The translations under genes were made by a program, and so were the position numbers. 8,575 nt of DNA from Prevotellaceae bacterium (lineage in GTDB: Bacteria > Bacteroidota > Bacteroidia > Bacteroidales > Bacteroidaceae). The notes under the pieces are model-generated. The model saw nothing but the letters and a program-made list of their open reading frames with translations, was not told the origin of the DNA and did not search any database. Shown here piece after piece: positions 7,121 through 8,575 of this stretch (within the stretch, counting starts at the first letter, position 1; every line of letters begins with the position of its first letter). The stretch is taken from the NCBI GenBank assembly GCA_031262265.1, contig JAISIB010000113.1, forward strand, positions 1-8,575, written 5' to 3'.

Positions 7121-8334
7121 AGTTCGGCGATTACATAGCAACGGCAAATGCAGCCCTACGCGTACCGCGCGAATGCGCCCCGCGCTTAGTTTGGAAGTTT
7201 ATGTATAACTTCGGGTGGAAGAGCATGCGCAATATTCATCGGTTTGAACGCCGACAAGCGAAAGGGATGCCTTTCTTTCCTGCTTTCGTAATGATTTCTG
7301 TAACGGAGAACTGTAACTTGGGTTGTAGCGGATGCTGGGTATCGCAAGGAGGAAGGCAGTCGTTATCACTTGCGCAGTTGGACGGAATCATTTCTCAGAG
7401 CAAACGCAACGGATCCTATTTCTTTGGTATTCTCGGCGGTGAGCCGTTGATGTACAAAGGTTTATTGGAAGTAATGGAACGTCACTCCGATTGTTATTTC
7501 CAGTTATTTACCAACGGAACACTATTGACGGAAGACGTAGCAAAACGGCTGAGAAAAATGGGCAACGTAACGCCGCTGATAAGTATTGAGGGGCTGGAAA
7601 AAGAAAGCGACATACGTCGCGGCGGCAACGACGTATTTCGAAGAACAATGTCCGGCGTGCACGCTTGCCGCAAGGCTAAACTGATTTTTGGAGTAGCAGC
7701 CAGTATTTGCAAGAGCAACTATGAAGATTTGGTCAGTCGAAACTATATAGAACAAATAGCGAAAGAAGGAGCACATTATTTGTGGTACTATTTATATCGG
7801 CCGGTAGGAGCCGTTCCCAATAGCGAAAACGCACTTGATAAGGAACAAGTGCTGGCTTTCCGAAAGTTCGTGGTAGAACAACGGAAGAACGCACCATTAT
7901 TCATTATTGAAACTTACTGGGACGATAAGGGAAATGCACTTTGCCCTGGCGCGACAGGAATGAGTCATCACATATCTCCATCGGGTGCGGTCGAATTTTG
8001 CCCTCCTATCCAGATGGCGAAAGATCTGCTTAATGAAGACAGCTCCAATCTGAGCGCGCTATTTGAACATTCGGAGTTTCTGGCAGACCTTAGGAAGATG
8101 ACGGCAGAAAGTTCGCGCGGTTGTATTTTATTGGAAGACCCGCAAAAATTAGTCTCTTTCTTAGAACAACATCAAGCGACGGACACGACAAGTCGCGGTA
8201 GCGTCCTCCACGAATATAAGCAGATGACTCCCGTTGCCGGCCACAACCAACAAGGACAAGAGTTGCCGGAGGAAAATGTCTTTTACAAGATGGTCAAAAA
8301 AAGGTATTTCTTTGGTTTTGGCGCGTATGGATAA
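7117..8334 (+). CDS. Radical SAM protein with extra C-terminal cysteines, substrate unknown
   Basis: Predicted S-adenosylmethionine-cleaving enzyme that generates a 5'-deoxyadenosyl radical; 405 residues. The N-terminal 55 residues form a basic, aromatic-rich lead-in. The cluster-binding motif is ENCNLGCSGC (C66, C70, C73, canonical CX3CX2C), followed by GGEP (107-110) for SAM amino-group binding and TNGTLL (132-137). The barrel continues to about residue 265. After it come C276 (ALCPGATG), C295 (VEFCPP, preceded by ISPSGAVEF) and C336 (RGCILL), which resemble a SPASM or twitch-type extension and could bind an auxiliary cluster. The set is smaller than a full SPASM complement, so this is inference. 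The C-terminus (about 345-405) is polar, then aromatic and glycine-rich (FFGFGAYG). ATG overlaps the previous stop by four bases, pointing to translational coupling. Substrate and product cannot be named from the sequence. Confidence 0.88.
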   Translation: MKFGDYIATANAALRVPRECAPRLVWKFMYNFGWKSMRNIHRFERRQAKGMPFFPAFVMISVTENCNLGCSGCWVSQGGRQSLSLAQLDGIISQSKRNGSYFFGILGGEPLMYKGLLEVMERHSDCYFQLFTNGTLLTEDVAKRLRKMGNVTPLISIEGLEKESDIRRGGNDVFRRTMSGVHACRKAKLIFGVAASICKSNYEDLVSRNYIEQIAKEGAHYLWYYLYRPVGAVPNSENALDKEQVLAFRKFVVEQRKNAPLFIIETYWDDKGNALCPGATGMSHHISPSGAVEFCPPIQMAKDLLNEDSSNLSALFEHSEFLADLRKMTAESSRGCILLEDPQKLVSFLEQHQATDTTSRGSVLHEYKQMTPVAGHNQQGQELPEENVFYKMVKKRYFFGFGAYG

Positions 8335-8575
8335 GCAGTTCTACCTTGTTCCGAAAACCCACGAAGAACGAAACAGATTGCGGCGACTTATTAAAAATTT
8401 CGTCGACGTTCATTCGTTGGTTCCCCCTCTTTCTTTGGAGGAGTTGTCCTATTTATCTGACAACATCATTCGGGAACATTTATTGGACGAGGCTTGGAAA
8501 GCGTGGCTCATGGTCGAAATTCATAATAGCACTTGGCAAGATGTCGTTGCCGCCATTCCTTACGAGAAGCGCATA
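8327..8575 (+). CDS. N-terminal part of a third operon protein, possibly DUF116 family (cut by window end)
   Basis: An open frame begins at ATG 8327, overlaps the radical SAM stop (TAA 8332-8334) by eight bases and stays open for 83 codons to the window end. The N-terminus is MDKQFYLVPKTHEERNRLRR. The rest is polar and helix-rich, with LVPPLSLEEL at 31-40, and ends in AAIPYEKRI at 75-83. No membrane helix and no cysteine occur in the visible part. The end resembles the stretch that precedes the conserved cysteine region of DUF116 proteins (a PxEKR segment leading into a leucine-rich strand and PxCLR), but the diagnostic cysteines would lie beyond the window. The gene is well supported by the unbroken frame and the overlap; the family call is tentative. 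Confidence 0.7.
   Translation, partial: MDKQFYLVPKTHEERNRLRRLIKNFVDVHSLVPPLSLEELSYLSDNIIREHLLDEAWKAWLMVEIHNSTWQDVVAAIPYEKRI

Overview
The window looks like a piece of chromosome from a saccharolytic member of the Bacteroidota, probably Bacteroidales, with intermediate GC. Three observations point there. The first gene is a near full-length match in layout to SusB-type GH97 alpha-glucosidases. Three intergenic positions carry perfect TAnnTTTG boxes, the -7 element of the Bacteroidota primary sigma factor. Most starts lack a Shine-Dalgarno sequence and sit behind A/T-rich leaders. Species cannot be named from this sequence.

Layout, left to right: (1) 7-2226 (+), secreted GH97 glycoside hydrolase, followed by a strong hairpin terminator at 2247-2293. 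(2) 2450-4477 (+), uvrB, starting at TTG behind a good Shine-Dalgarno sequence. (3) 4474-5208 (-), a PlsC-type acyltransferase that converges on uvrB and overlaps it by 4 bases at the stop codons. (4) 5209-5424, a divergent promoter region serving the acyltransferase (-) and lepB (+). (5) 5425-6300 (+), type I signal peptidase lepB. (6) 6398-8575 (+), a tightly overlapping three-gene operon with its own TAnnTTTG box: a two-cluster [4Fe-4S] protein with an extra N-terminal cysteine domain, a radical SAM enzyme, and the start of a third protein cut off by the window end.

The first five units are recognisable single-function genes: starch or malto-oligosaccharide hydrolysis, nucleotide excision repair, phospholipid synthesis and protein secretion. 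They show no obvious functional link to each other. The part worth pursuing is the 3' operon. Its genes overlap by 4 and 8 bases, so the products are probably made together. An iron-sulfur electron carrier next to a radical SAM enzyme suggests a redox-fed radical reaction of unknown substrate. The third gene resembles the N-terminal part of DUF116-family proteins, but that call rests on a short truncated stretch.

Start-site corrections: the longest frames of the acyltransferase and lepB begin at GTG 5244 and TTG 5386. Both positions lie at or upstream of the promoter boxes, so the ATG starts at 5208 and 5425 are preferred. No tRNA, rRNA, CRISPR array, insertion sequence or phage gene was seen. 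No gene-free stretch exceeds 300 bases.
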